Positions 1 to 8,243 of a stretch of DNA of 64,000 nucleotides are shown here, in pieces. Positions within the stretch are counted from its first letter, which is position 1. The number at the start of each line of letters is the position of its first letter. A program made the translations under genes and the position numbers. The DNA lies in the NCBI RefSeq assembly GCF_018100925.1, contig NZ_JAGJEH010000008.1, positions 186,001-250,000 of the forward strand, given 5' to 3'. The stretch comes from Pseudoalteromonas luteoviolacea (GTDB lineage: Bacteria; Pseudomonadota; Gammaproteobacteria; Enterobacterales; Alteromonadaceae). A model generated the notes under the pieces. That model searched no databases and was not told the origin of the DNA. It was given only the letters and a program-made list of their open reading frames with translations.

Positions 1-158
1 ATAGAGACTTTAGAGCCGGTGATGTTCGTCATTCACAAGCTGATGTGAGTAAAGCGCGAGATTACTTAGGCTATTCACCAGAGTACCGAATTTTAGAAGG
101 TATAAGCAAAGCGATGCCTTGGTATAAAGCATTTCTAAGTGATACAAGTAGCATATGA
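1..158 (+). CDS. UDP-N-acetylhexosamine 4-epimerase (WbpP/TviC type), C-terminal fragment
   Basis: This is the last 51 codons of a gene that begins before the window. The frame opens at base 3 and ends with TGA at 156-158. The residues RDFRAGDVRHSQADVSKA followed by LGYSPEYRI and a terminal MPWY motif match the C-terminus of the extended SDR epimerases WbpP and TviC. These interconvert UDP-GlcNAc and UDP-GalNAc or the corresponding uronic acids. The stop overlaps the rmlB start as ATGA, so the two genes are translationally coupled in one polysaccharide operon. Which of the two substrate pairs is used cannot be told from the tail. The family call rests on a short but characteristic stretch. 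Confidence 0.8.
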   Translation, partial: RDFRAGDVRHSQADVSKARDYLGYSPEYRILEGISKAMPWYKAFLSDTSSI

Positions 159-1237
159 AAATTTTAGTCACAGGTGGAGCCGGTTTTATCGGCTCTGCAG
201 TTGTTAGATATATTATAAATAATACAAATTACTCGGTAGTTAACTTAGATAAGCTGACTTATGCAGGTAACCTTGAGTCCCTAACCAGTGTTGCTGAAAG
301 TGAACGATATGCTTTTGAGCAGGTTGATATTTGTGACGCTGTCGCTGTCAATCGTGTATTAGAAGAGCACCAACCTACCGTAATTATGCATCTTGCAGCT
401 GAAAGTCACGTAGATAGGTCAATTGATGGCCCTGGTGAGTTTATGCAAACCAATATTATTGGAACATATACTTTACTAGAGCAGGCTCGTCTATATTGGT
501 CAAAGCTTGGTGAAGATGTTAAATCTCATTTTAGATTCCATCATATTTCGACTGATGAAGTCTATGGTGATTTACCTCACCCAGATGAGCATGACGGCGA
601 TTTACCACTGTTCCATGAACAGACACCATATGCACCAAGCTCGCCTTACTCTGCTAGTAAAGCGAGTTCAGATCATCTAGTACGTGCTTGGGCGAGAACA
701 TATGGCTTACCAGCAATAATAACCAATTGTTCAAATAACTATGGTCCGTATCACTTCCCAGAGAAGTTAATTCCATTAGTAATCTTGAATGCGTTAGCTG
801 GCAAACCCTTACCTATATATGGCAAAGGTAATCAAATCCGAGATTGGTTATATGTAGAGGATCACGCTGAAGCACTTGTAACGGTTGCGACACAAGGGGT
901 GGCCGGAGAAACTTACAATATTGGCGGATATAACGAAAAGCAAAATATTGAGGTTGTACAGACCATTTGCGCCATTCTAGACGAGATAAAACCAAAAGAG
1001 ACTATGTATCGTGACCAGATAACCTTTGTGGAGGATAGACCAGGCCATGATATGCGTTACGCAATTGATGCCAATAAAATTAAAAAAGAGCTTGGTTGGG
1101 AGCCAAAGGAAACATTTGAATCAGGCTTAAGAAAAACAATTCTTTGGTATTTAGAGAATGAGCAGTGGTGGAAAAATGTTTTGTCAGGTGACTATAAACT
1201 TGAAAGGCTAGGTAAAGCCGAACAGGAGAATAAATAG
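155..1237 (+). CDS. rmlB: dTDP-glucose 4,6-dehydratase
   Basis: It converts dTDP-D-glucose to dTDP-4-keto-6-deoxy-D-glucose in the cytoplasm, the branch-point intermediate for dTDP-deoxysugars. The 360 residues match the usual RmlB length. The Rossmann motif TGGAGFIGS lies at residues 6-14, the catalytic Thr-Asp-Glu at 133-135 in STDEVYGDL, and the YSASK Tyr/Lys pair at 165 and 169. It overlaps the preceding epimerase by four bases and rmlA by one. No rmlC or rmlD follows. Instead a 3,4-ketoisomerase and an aminotransferase do, so the product is directed to a 3-amino sugar and not to rhamnose. Confidence 0.97.
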   Translation: MKILVTGGAGFIGSAVVRYIINNTNYSVVNLDKLTYAGNLESLTSVAESERYAFEQVDICDAVAVNRVLEEHQPTVIMHLAAESHVDRSIDGPGEFMQTNIIGTYTLLEQARLYWSKLGEDVKSHFRFHHISTDEVYGDLPHPDEHDGDLPLFHEQTPYAPSSPYSASKASSDHLVRAWARTYGLPAIITNCSNNYGPYHFPEKLIPLVILNALAGKPLPIYGKGNQIRDWLYVEDHAEALVTVATQGVAGETYNIGGYNEKQNIEVVQTICAILDEIKPKETMYRDQITFVEDRPGHDMRYAIDANKIKKELGWEPKETFESGLRKTILWYLENEQWWKNVLSGDYKLERLGKAEQENK

Positions 1238-2103
1238 TGAAAGGAATCATTCTAGCTGGGGGCTCAGGTACGCGTCTTTATCCAATAACTCGCGGAGTAT
1301 CCAAGCAACTTTTGCCTGTATATGATAAGCCAATGATCTATTACCCGCTATCTGTATTGATGTTAGCTGGTATCCGAGAAGTATTGATTATAACGACGCC
1401 TGAAGACAAAAGCAGTTTTCAAAGGTTACTTGGCGACGGTTCAGACTTTGGAATAGAGCTATCATACGCAACCCAGCCTAGCCCTGACGGTTTAGCGCAA
1501 GCTTTCATCATTGGTGAAGACTTTATTGGAAGTGACTCAGTGTGCCTTGTTCTAGGTGATAATATTTTTTATGGTCAGGGTTTTTCCCCGAAATTACAAA
1601 GTGCTGCAGCTTTAACTAAAGGTGCCACTGTATTTGGCTATAAAGTAAAAGATCCTGACAGATTCGGTGTCGTTGAGTTTGACAGCGATATGCGCGCAAT
1701 TTCAATTGAAGAAAAGCCCGAAAATCCAAAATCACGTTATGCAGTTACGGGTTTATATTTTTACGATAATGATGTCGTTAAAATTGCAAAATCAATAAAG
1801 CCATCTCACCGAGGCGAGCTTGAAATCACAAGTATTAATCAGGCTTACTTAGAGAGAGGTGATTTGACAGTCGACATTCTAGGTCGAGGGTATGCGTGGT
1901 TGGATACTGGCACACATGGTAGCTTGCTTGAAGCGGCACACTTTGTTGAAACGATAGAAAAGCGCCAAGGGTATAAAGTTGCCTGTCTAGAAGAGATTGC
2001 TTTTAGAAATGGCTGGTTGAGCAAAGAGCAAATCATCAAGGCCGGTGATTCTTTATCGAAGAATGGTTATGGCCGATATTTATTAGAACTAGTGGAAGAG
2101 TGA
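1237..2103 (+). CDS. rmlA: Glucose-1-phosphate thymidylyltransferase
   Basis: It makes dTDP-glucose from dTTP and glucose 1-phosphate, supplying RmlB. The protein has 288 residues, typical of RmlA. The nucleotide-binding signature GGSGTRLYP is at residues 8-16, LGDN at 106-109 and the conserved EEKP further on. Translation starts at GTG 1237, whose G is the last base of the rmlB TAG stop. AGGAG at about 1224-1228 is the ribosome binding site. It is the second step-gene of the dTDP-sugar block and sits one base upstream of the ketoisomerase gene. Confidence 0.97.
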   Translation: MKGIILAGGSGTRLYPITRGVSKQLLPVYDKPMIYYPLSVLMLAGIREVLIITTPEDKSSFQRLLGDGSDFGIELSYATQPSPDGLAQAFIIGEDFIGSDSVCLVLGDNIFYGQGFSPKLQSAAALTKGATVFGYKVKDPDRFGVVEFDSDMRAISIEEKPENPKSRYAVTGLYFYDNDVVKIAKSIKPSHRGELEITSINQAYLERGDLTVDILGRGYAWLDTGTHGSLLEAAHFVETIEKRQGYKVACLEEIAFRNGWLSKEQIIKAGDSLSKNGYGRYLLELVEE

Positions 2104-2104
2104 T

Positions 2105-2503
2105 ATGTTATCCAAATCATTGATAAAATTTGATAATTTGGGAGATAAACGCGGATCGCTCATCTCTTTAGAACAGAATAATAATATCCCCTTTAATATA
2201 AAACGTATCTACTATATTTTCGATACTAAAGAAGGGGAAGCTCGTGGTTTTCATGCACATAAAAACTTGGAGCAAGTTGCTGTTTGCGTGAAAGGGAGCG
2301 TTACCTTTATTCTTGATGATGGTGACTCAAAAGAAGAGTTTCAACTCTCTTCCCCCGATGTTGGCTTGTACATCAGTGGTCTAAAGTGGCGAGAGATGCA
2401 CAACTTTTCAGATGATTGTGTTGTTATGGTTATTGCCAGCGAGTTGTATGATGAGTCTGATTATATTCGTGATTATGATGAGTTCTTAAGGTGTGCTAAG
2501 TGA
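2105..2503 (+). CDS. dTDP-4-keto-6-deoxyglucose 3,4-ketoisomerase (FdtA/QdtA/WxcM cupin family)
   Basis: This is a 132-residue cupin that moves the keto group of the RmlB product from C4 to C3, preparing it for 3-amination. The family signature RGFHAHK with paired histidines at 50 and 52 is present, followed by the cupin strand with CVKGSVTFILDDG. FdtA-type enzymes invert C4 and lead to Fuc3N, while QdtA-type enzymes retain configuration and lead to Qui3N. The sequence alone does not decide which applies here. The gene lies between rmlA and the formyltransferase, and its end overlaps the next start. Confidence 0.88.
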   Translation: MLSKSLIKFDNLGDKRGSLISLEQNNNIPFNIKRIYYIFDTKEGEARGFHAHKNLEQVAVCVKGSVTFILDDGDSKEEFQLSSPDVGLYISGLKWREMHNFSDDCVVMVIASELYDESDYIRDYDEFLRCAK

Positions 2504-3690
2504 AAGTTATAATCGGCGGAAAGAATAATATTGCAATTGGTGTTGCTAAACATATAAAAGAAAATCTACCTGATGTTGAGTTAGTTGCCGTATTTAATCG
2601 TAATGATGATGGCGTTGATGGTCATCAACTTTCATTTAAAAAATATTGTTTAGAGAATGATTTAAGATCTGTAAGCTTAGATGAAGCGTATGTCGAAAAA
2701 GGTGATGTTTTCCTATCTTTAGAGTTTGATCGAATTATTAAGCCATCAAAGTTTAAGCATGAAAAAGTTTTTAACATACACTTTTCTAAACTTCCACAAT
2801 ATAAAGGTATGTATACCTCAGCACTTCCAATATTAAATAATGAAAGTGAGTCGGCGGTTACCTTCCACTATATTGATGATGGTATTGATACTGGTGATAT
2901 TATATATCAGAAAGTGTTTAGTATCGATTTGAATGAAACTGCTAAATCTCTTTATTCTAAGTATATTAACTATGGTACTCAGTTGGTTATAGAGAATATA
3001 GAAAGTATTCTTTATGGTCAATGCTCTGGTAAAAAGCAAAGCGCTGTAGATTCCTCCTATTATAGTAGTTCATCAATAAATTACAGATGCTTAGAAATTG
3101 ATCTCAACAAAACCGCTATTGAAGTAAAAAAACAAATAGACGCTTTTACTTTTAGGGATTATCAATTAGTGGAGCTATTTTCCACTAAGGTGTTAGGAGC
3201 TGAGATTCTAGATGAAGTTAGTGGTTTAAAACCAGGAAGCGTAATTTCAGAAAATGAGCAGTTTATTTTACTCTCAACAGTAGATTATAACCTGAAAGTC
3301 TATAAAGATTGTTTGGATAGCCTATTAGAGGCCTCTTCGTGTAATAATCTCACTGAAGTTAAATCACTAATCAACCCTTTTAATATCAACGAAAAAAATG
3401 AGAAAGGATGGTCTCCCATAATAGTTGCTGCATATCATGGCTCACTCGATGTCATAGCTTACCTAGTAGAAAATGGTGCTGATATAAATGACATAAATAA
3501 CAATGGTACGAGTGTGTTTATGTACGCCAAAAACTTTGCTTTAAAAAGCTTTAACAGAGAATACCTTGAAAAGCTAATTGATTTAGGCGCAGATGTTAAC
3601 TTGAAAGATTTTCATGGTTTAGATGTTTTTGATTATGTTGCAATGAATAAGCAACAAGAGCAAATAGAATTTATGGAGAAGTTCAGATGA
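2500..3690 (+). CDS. dTDP-3-amino-3,6-dideoxyhexose N-formyltransferase with ankyrin repeats (QdtF-like)
   Basis: The N-terminal half is a folate-dependent formyltransferase. FNIHFSKLPQYKG supplies the catalytic Asn92 and His94, and the segment HYIDDGIDTGDI supplies the catalytic Asp at about 130. The last roughly 100 residues contain ankyrin-type units (KGWSPIIVAAYHGSLDVI, then ENGADINDINNNG, and a second GADVNLKD). The Providencia alcalifaciens Qui3N formyltransferase QdtF is known to carry a C-terminal ankyrin repeat that binds its sugar nucleotide. The 396-residue length fits that architecture. The gene starts at GTG or ATG within an ATG/TGA-type overlap with the ketoisomerase and overlaps the aminotransferase by four bases. 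It probably acts after that enzyme, giving a 3-formamido sugar. Confidence 0.85.
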   Translation: MKVIIGGKNNIAIGVAKHIKENLPDVELVAVFNRNDDGVDGHQLSFKKYCLENDLRSVSLDEAYVEKGDVFLSLEFDRIIKPSKFKHEKVFNIHFSKLPQYKGMYTSALPILNNESESAVTFHYIDDGIDTGDIIYQKVFSIDLNETAKSLYSKYINYGTQLVIENIESILYGQCSGKKQSAVDSSYYSSSSINYRCLEIDLNKTAIEVKKQIDAFTFRDYQLVELFSTKVLGAEILDEVSGLKPGSVISENEQFILLSTVDYNLKVYKDCLDSLLEASSCNNLTEVKSLINPFNINEKNEKGWSPIIVAAYHGSLDVIAYLVENGADINDINNNGTSVFMYAKNFALKSFNREYLEKLIDLGADVNLKDFHGLDVFDYVAMNKQQEQIEFMEKFR

Positions 3691-4790
3691 TCCATTTTTT
3701 AGAGCTAAAGAGGCTTAATGCGCCTTATGCTGAAGAATTAAAAGAAGCTTGTTCTCGTGTTATCGACTCAGGTTGGTACATTTTGGGGAGCGAAACAAAG
3801 CAGTTTGAAAGTCAGTTTGCACAGTTTTGCGGCACAAAGTTTTGTATTGGGGTCGCAAATGGTTTAGACGCCCTTACTTTGACGTTGAAGGCGTGGATCG
3901 AGCTAGGAAAAGTAGAAAAGGGTGACGAGGTTATCGTCCCTGCCAATACTTACATTGCTTCTGTGCTTGCTGTTACAGAAGCGGGATTAACCCCTGTATT
4001 TGTTGAGCCTGAAGAAAGATCTCACAATATATGTCCTCAAAAAATCAAAGATGCGGTTTCCAGTAAAACTAAGGTGATTCTGCCGGTGCACTTATATGGT
4101 CAATTGGCAGACATGAAACCAATCATGGAGATTGCTAAAGAGTTTGATTTACTAGTACTGGAAGACAGTGCTCAAGCACATGGTGCTGAATTAGACGGAA
4201 AGAAAGCAGGGTCTTGGGGTGATGCATCTGGATTTAGTTTCTACCCAGGAAAAAACTTAGGTGCGCTAGGTGATGGAGGAGCTATCACCACAGATGATGA
4301 GTCCTTGGCTAAAACTTTGGTGGCCTTAAGAAACTATGGCTCACATGTTAAATATGAAAACCTTTACCAAGGTCATAACAGCCGATTAGATGAGATCCAA
4401 TCGGCGATGCTAGCGGTAAAGTTGAAATATTTACCAACAGAAATCGCCAATCGAAGAAAGGTTGCTGAATTCTATCGTTCAGAAATTAATAACCCTTTAA
4501 TTTCTTTGCCAGAGGTTGACTTGCAAAGCGCACATGTTTGGCACTTATTTGTTGTGCGTACAGAGCATCGTGAAGCGTTAGCAAACCATTTGATAGAGCA
4601 TGGTGTTCAAACACAAGTTCACTATCCTATCGTGCCTTATAAGCAAGAAGCTTATAGGGAATATCAGCATATTTCTCTACCATTGGCGGAACGTCTCCAA
4701 GATGAAGTTCTATCCATTCCAATATCACCATACATCGATATAGAAGAGCAGAAAAAAGTTATCACTGCAATGAATAGCTTCATGATTTAA
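3687..4790 (+). CDS. dTDP-3-keto-6-deoxyhexose aminotransferase (DegT/DnrJ/EryC1, FdtB/QdtB type)
   Basis: This PLP-dependent aminotransferase puts an amino group on C3 of the keto sugar made by the ketoisomerase. The protein has 367 residues. The cofactor aspartate is in LLVLEDSAQAHGA (about Asp160) and the Schiff-base lysine in FSFYPGKNLGALGDGGA (Lys189), both standard for the fold. Genomic position next to the FdtA/QdtA-type gene and the formyltransferase makes FdtB or QdtB the best reading. The start overlaps the preceding stop as ATGA. Confidence 0.9.
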   Translation: MIHFLELKRLNAPYAEELKEACSRVIDSGWYILGSETKQFESQFAQFCGTKFCIGVANGLDALTLTLKAWIELGKVEKGDEVIVPANTYIASVLAVTEAGLTPVFVEPEERSHNICPQKIKDAVSSKTKVILPVHLYGQLADMKPIMEIAKEFDLLVLEDSAQAHGAELDGKKAGSWGDASGFSFYPGKNLGALGDGGAITTDDESLAKTLVALRNYGSHVKYENLYQGHNSRLDEIQSAMLAVKLKYLPTEIANRRKVAEFYRSEINNPLISLPEVDLQSAHVWHLFVVRTEHREALANHLIEHGVQTQVHYPIVPYKQEAYREYQHISLPLAERLQDEVLSIPISPYIDIEEQKKVITAMNSFMI

Positions 4791-4793
4791 GTT

Positions 4794-6044
4794 ATGAAGT
4801 TAATCAAAACGTCGCTCTTAAGTTTTATAGCAACAATGACCAAGCTAGTATCTGGCTTGGTTATTAATAAAGTCGTTGCTGTTTATGCTGGTCCTAGCGG
4901 ACTTGCTCTGATCGGCCAGTTTCAAAGTCTGATTCAAATATTAATGTCTTTTTCTCAAGGAGGAGTGAATCAAGGTGTTATAAAGTACACTGCTGAAAAA
5001 AAAGAAGATGCAGAGCAGCTTACTTTATATACTTCAGCATCTTTAAGAATAACCTTATTTAGTTCTGTCCTGGTTTCTGTTTTCTGTATTATTTTTGCTT
5101 CCATGCTATCAGAGGCCGTATTTGGCGAAGATAGCTATATTACATTAATCAGAGTTTTTGGAACTATGGTACTTCTTTATGCAGTTAACCAATGGTACCT
5201 GTGCACTTTAAACGGCAGAGGGTTGATTGGGGATTTTATAAAAGTACAAATAATTCAAAATATTTTCATGCTGTTTTTTTGCACAGCAATGGTTATTAAT
5301 TTTGAAACCTTGGGTGCTCTTTATGCATTAGCTATTGGTCAATCAATGGTGCTTGTATATTTGATTGTGTTAAGAGGCGCTGACTTTTTTAATACATTAA
5401 AGTCATTATTCATTACTCCTAGCAATACCTTATATATTAAGTTTTTTAAATTTTCTTTAATGACCTTAACGACAGCTGCGGTTGTTCCGTTAGTACAAAT
5501 TCAAATAAGAAATATTATTGGTGATCAGCTTGGCGATGATAGTGTTGGGTATTGGCAGGGAGTTTGGTATATCTCAACGATGTACTTACTGGTTTTAACA
5601 ACCGTATTGAGCACTTACTTGTTGCCTAAACTGTCATCTATACAAGAAGTTGAAAAGCTAGATACTGAGTTAATTCGGGTAATGAAACTGGTTATTCCAG
5701 TGTCTGTCTTATTTGCTCTATTTATATTCGTAACAAAAGGAATACTTGTTAATTTACTATTTGATGACAGCTTTCAAGGAATGCTTCCGCTTTTTAAGTG
5801 GCAGCTGATAGGTGACGTTGTTAAAATAGCATCGTGGGTATTTTCTTACCTTATGTTAGCCAAGTCGATGACTAAAGTGTATGTCTATTCTGAAGTTTTC
5901 TTTGGCTTACTATTACTTACATTAAGCCATATCCTGCTAGATAGTCATGGACTTGAAGGGATTACTTTAGCTTACCTAATAAACAGTGTGTTTTATTTTG
6001 TGTTTGCTTATTCTAATTATATCCGGTGGAGAAAAAGAAATTGA
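4794..6044 (+). CDS. wzx: O-antigen/polysaccharide repeat-unit flippase (Wzx, WzxE-like)
   Basis: This is a 416-residue integral inner-membrane protein with about 12 hydrophobic segments. It belongs to the polysaccharide transport branch of the MOP/MATE superfamily that flips undecaprenyl-PP-linked repeat units to the periplasm. The N-terminal region, with LVSGLVINKVVAVYAGPSG followed by the GQFQSLIQ segment, resembles WzxE of enterobacterial common antigen and has the same overall length. It begins three bases after the aminotransferase and overlaps the next glycosyltransferase. A Wzy-type polymerase nearby indicates a Wzx/Wzy-dependent locus. Confidence 0.9.
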   Translation: MKLIKTSLLSFIATMTKLVSGLVINKVVAVYAGPSGLALIGQFQSLIQILMSFSQGGVNQGVIKYTAEKKEDAEQLTLYTSASLRITLFSSVLVSVFCIIFASMLSEAVFGEDSYITLIRVFGTMVLLYAVNQWYLCTLNGRGLIGDFIKVQIIQNIFMLFFCTAMVINFETLGALYALAIGQSMVLVYLIVLRGADFFNTLKSLFITPSNTLYIKFFKFSLMTLTTAAVVPLVQIQIRNIIGDQLGDDSVGYWQGVWYISTMYLLVLTTVLSTYLLPKLSSIQEVEKLDTELIRVMKLVIPVSVLFALFIFVTKGILVNLLFDDSFQGMLPLFKWQLIGDVVKIASWVFSYLMLAKSMTKVYVYSEVFFGLLLLTLSHILLDSHGLEGITLAYLINSVFYFVFAYSNYIRWRKRN

Positions 6045-6913
6045 AATCGAGTCCATTAGTTAGTGTCGCAATTATAACTTATAACCAAAAGGACTTCCTG
6101 AAAGAGTGTATTGAATCAATACTGGCTCAATCTTATAGTAATGTTCAAATTGTGGTCGCAGATGATTGTTCAAGCGATGGTACACAAGAGATGCTGCGCG
6201 AGTATGATGAGGAGTATCCAGGCAAGTTCACTTTATGCTTATCAGAAAAAAATAGAGGTATAACAGCAAATTCAAATGCTGCGAACGATGCTTGTATTGG
6301 ACAATACATTGCTTGGACTGGAGGCGATGATCTGATGCTTCCCAATAAGCTATCACGCCAAGTAGATTATATGGAGAAGCACCCTGAAGTTGCTATCTGT
6401 TATCATGATTTAGATGTTTTTGAGTCAGATACAAATAAAACTATTCGTAAGTTTTCAGAAGGCGCAACTCCTCGTAGAGGGGGCATTGAAAAGCTTATGC
6501 GATATGGCTGCTTTTTAGGAGCCGCATCGGCAATGGTGAGGAATTCTGACAAGTTACCTTCCTATGATACTAGAATGCCAATCGCTTCTGATTGGATGTA
6601 TTGGATTAGGTGCCTCGAAGATGGCGGGACTATTGAATATATTCCAGAAGTATTAGGCCGCTATAGAAGACATAGCAATAATGTCACAAGTGCCAGTAAA
6701 AAGGTTCACGGCTCAGCATTGCAGGATCATTTTATTACCTGCGCCATTTTGAAAAGTGAGTTTCCAAAATACATCTCTAGTATACTTAAAAGAGAGTCAG
6801 ATCTTTTAAATCAGTGTGCGAACTACGATGTTGATGAAAAGAAAAGTTATCAAGTTTCTGCGTTAAAGAATAACTTTAGGCTTAAGGTTTTATATAGACT
6901 TTTGTTTAAATAA
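6026..6913 (+). CDS. Family 2 glycosyltransferase
   Basis: This is a cytoplasmic GT-A glycosyltransferase of about 295 residues that should add one sugar of the repeat unit. SVAIITYNQKDFLKECIESIL is the usual GT2 N-terminal strand, VVADDCSSDGT carries the nucleotide-binding aspartates, and WTGGDDLMLPNK is the metal-binding DxD equivalent. Two starts are possible. One is GTG 6026. The other is TTG 6041, which overlaps the wzx stop as TTGA and has GGAG at 6028-6031 at proper spacing, so the protein may be five residues shorter. Donor and acceptor cannot be told from sequence. Confidence 0.9.
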   Translation: MEKKKLKSSPLVSVAIITYNQKDFLKECIESILAQSYSNVQIVVADDCSSDGTQEMLREYDEEYPGKFTLCLSEKNRGITANSNAANDACIGQYIAWTGGDDLMLPNKLSRQVDYMEKHPEVAICYHDLDVFESDTNKTIRKFSEGATPRRGGIEKLMRYGCFLGAASAMVRNSDKLPSYDTRMPIASDWMYWIRCLEDGGTIEYIPEVLGRYRRHSNNVTSASKKVHGSALQDHFITCAILKSEFPKYISSILKRESDLLNQCANYDVDEKKSYQVSALKNNFRLKVLYRLLFK

Positions 6914-7076
6914 GATTTTTATGTCTGAACGACTGTGAAAGCGCTATCTAGATAACGAGTATTAAAACTGTTATTCGAGCTTAGTGCTTTAAACTGGATT
7001 GCACTCTTCATGTTTGTATTTGGAATGTTGGTATTTATACTACTTGGTAATTAACTGAATTTGGAAATTGAAATTT
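6914..7076 (+). other. Intergenic gap with a possible remnant of a membrane-protein tail
   Basis: This is the largest gap inside an otherwise tightly packed operon. An open stretch ending at TAA 7050-7052 reads as a hydrophobic tail (FELSALNWIALF, then MFVFGMLVFILLGN) without a start codon or ribosome binding site of its own. It looks like the C-terminal helix of a deleted gene. The downstream part contains GGAA at 7062-7065, a ribosome binding site for the polymerase gene. Confidence 0.35.
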
Positions 7077-8243
7077 ATGAAGCTTTTGTATAATGCTAAC
7101 TTTTCGCTTCAGGTTTGTTGGCTTTTTTTATTTCTAAATAATATTAGCTTTGTCTTTATGCCGAGTGTAACTACTTCTAGGCTTGTATTACTGTTTACTT
7201 TTTTAGGTATGGTGTTACTAGGTAGGTTACGGTATTTTGATAAAAAGCAGTTGTCTTTTATATATTTATGCTTTGCTTTAAGCCTTGTTAATTTACTTGT
7301 TTCTATATACGCTGAAGGAGATAAAACGCAGTTTAGCCGCTTTGTTCACTTTGCATTATTTTCGTTATTTTCAGCTGGTATGTATGTCAAAATATTTAAT
7401 GACGAAATTCAGTTTCACAAAGCAATTGTAGGAGCTACTCTCGTTCAGGTAGCATTTGTTTTTATCACTTACTCTTCACCAGCAGCAAATAATTTTATTT
7501 TTAGTTACGTAAACGTATCCCACAACTTTTTGTCTAACCTAGGCCGAGCACCTGGGCTATCAAGCTCTGGTGGTGCTACGTTGTCCTTGATTATTTCATT
7601 TGGGGCATTTTCGATAGTGCGATTGGCTATTTTTGGAAAAAAACCTTGGCATTTACCGGTCATGCTATTGATATGTTTCTCTCAAGTATTAGTCGGTCGA
7701 ACAGGACTACTGCTGTCGCTGGTTGCTTTATTGCTTTTATTTTACTATTCCAAAGTCAATTTAAAAACGGTCTTTTTAACAATCGTCGGTGTCGTTGTTG
7801 CTAACACACTACTGCTTGATTTTGTATTGAGTAATGAGCAATTTTTAGCATATACATTAAAATGGGCTGAAAGTACCCTCACCGGAGATGATCAAACAAT
7901 CAAAACCTTACTGTCTATGGGGATCAAAGAAATGAACACTATGGACGTCATACTCGGCAGTGGACAAGTGGCTTTGCAAAACGGTTTGAATGCATCGGGT
8001 AGCGATATTGGCTATGTTCAAACTTTTTATGCCGCTGGGTTACTCGGTGTCCTATTTTATTTGGTTCTCTTTGGTTTTCTTTATTCTTATTATAAAAACA
8101 TCAGAAACAGTGGATTCTTTTTAATCCTATTGTTACTACCTTTTATAGCTGAACTCAAAGAGCCATTTATCTTCAAATACATGGTAGTTTTCTTCGTATT
8201 CACATCTTTACTCTATGGCTGTAAAAATGCAAACACTCAATAA
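7077..8243 (+). CDS. O-antigen polymerase (Wzy-like)
   Basis: This is a 388-residue integral membrane protein with around ten predicted helices. It has a long periplasmic-loop-like stretch in the C-terminal third (LKWAESTLTGDDQTIKTLL up to ASGSDIGYVQTFY), the layout expected of Wzy polymerases. Sequence conservation in this family is low, so the call rests on topology and on position between glycosyltransferases in a locus that has Wzx. I chose ATG 7077, preceded by GGAA, over an in-frame TTG at 7068. The 3' end overlaps the next gene by 29 bases. Confidence 0.75.
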   Translation: MKLLYNANFSLQVCWLFLFLNNISFVFMPSVTTSRLVLLFTFLGMVLLGRLRYFDKKQLSFIYLCFALSLVNLLVSIYAEGDKTQFSRFVHFALFSLFSAGMYVKIFNDEIQFHKAIVGATLVQVAFVFITYSSPAANNFIFSYVNVSHNFLSNLGRAPGLSSSGGATLSLIISFGAFSIVRLAIFGKKPWHLPVMLLICFSQVLVGRTGLLLSLVALLLLFYYSKVNLKTVFLTIVGVVVANTLLLDFVLSNEQFLAYTLKWAESTLTGDDQTIKTLLSMGIKEMNTMDVILGSGQVALQNGLNASGSDIGYVQTFYAAGLLGVLFYLVLFGFLYSYYKNIRNSGFFLILLLLPFIAELKEPFIFKYMVVFFVFTSLLYGCKNANTQ

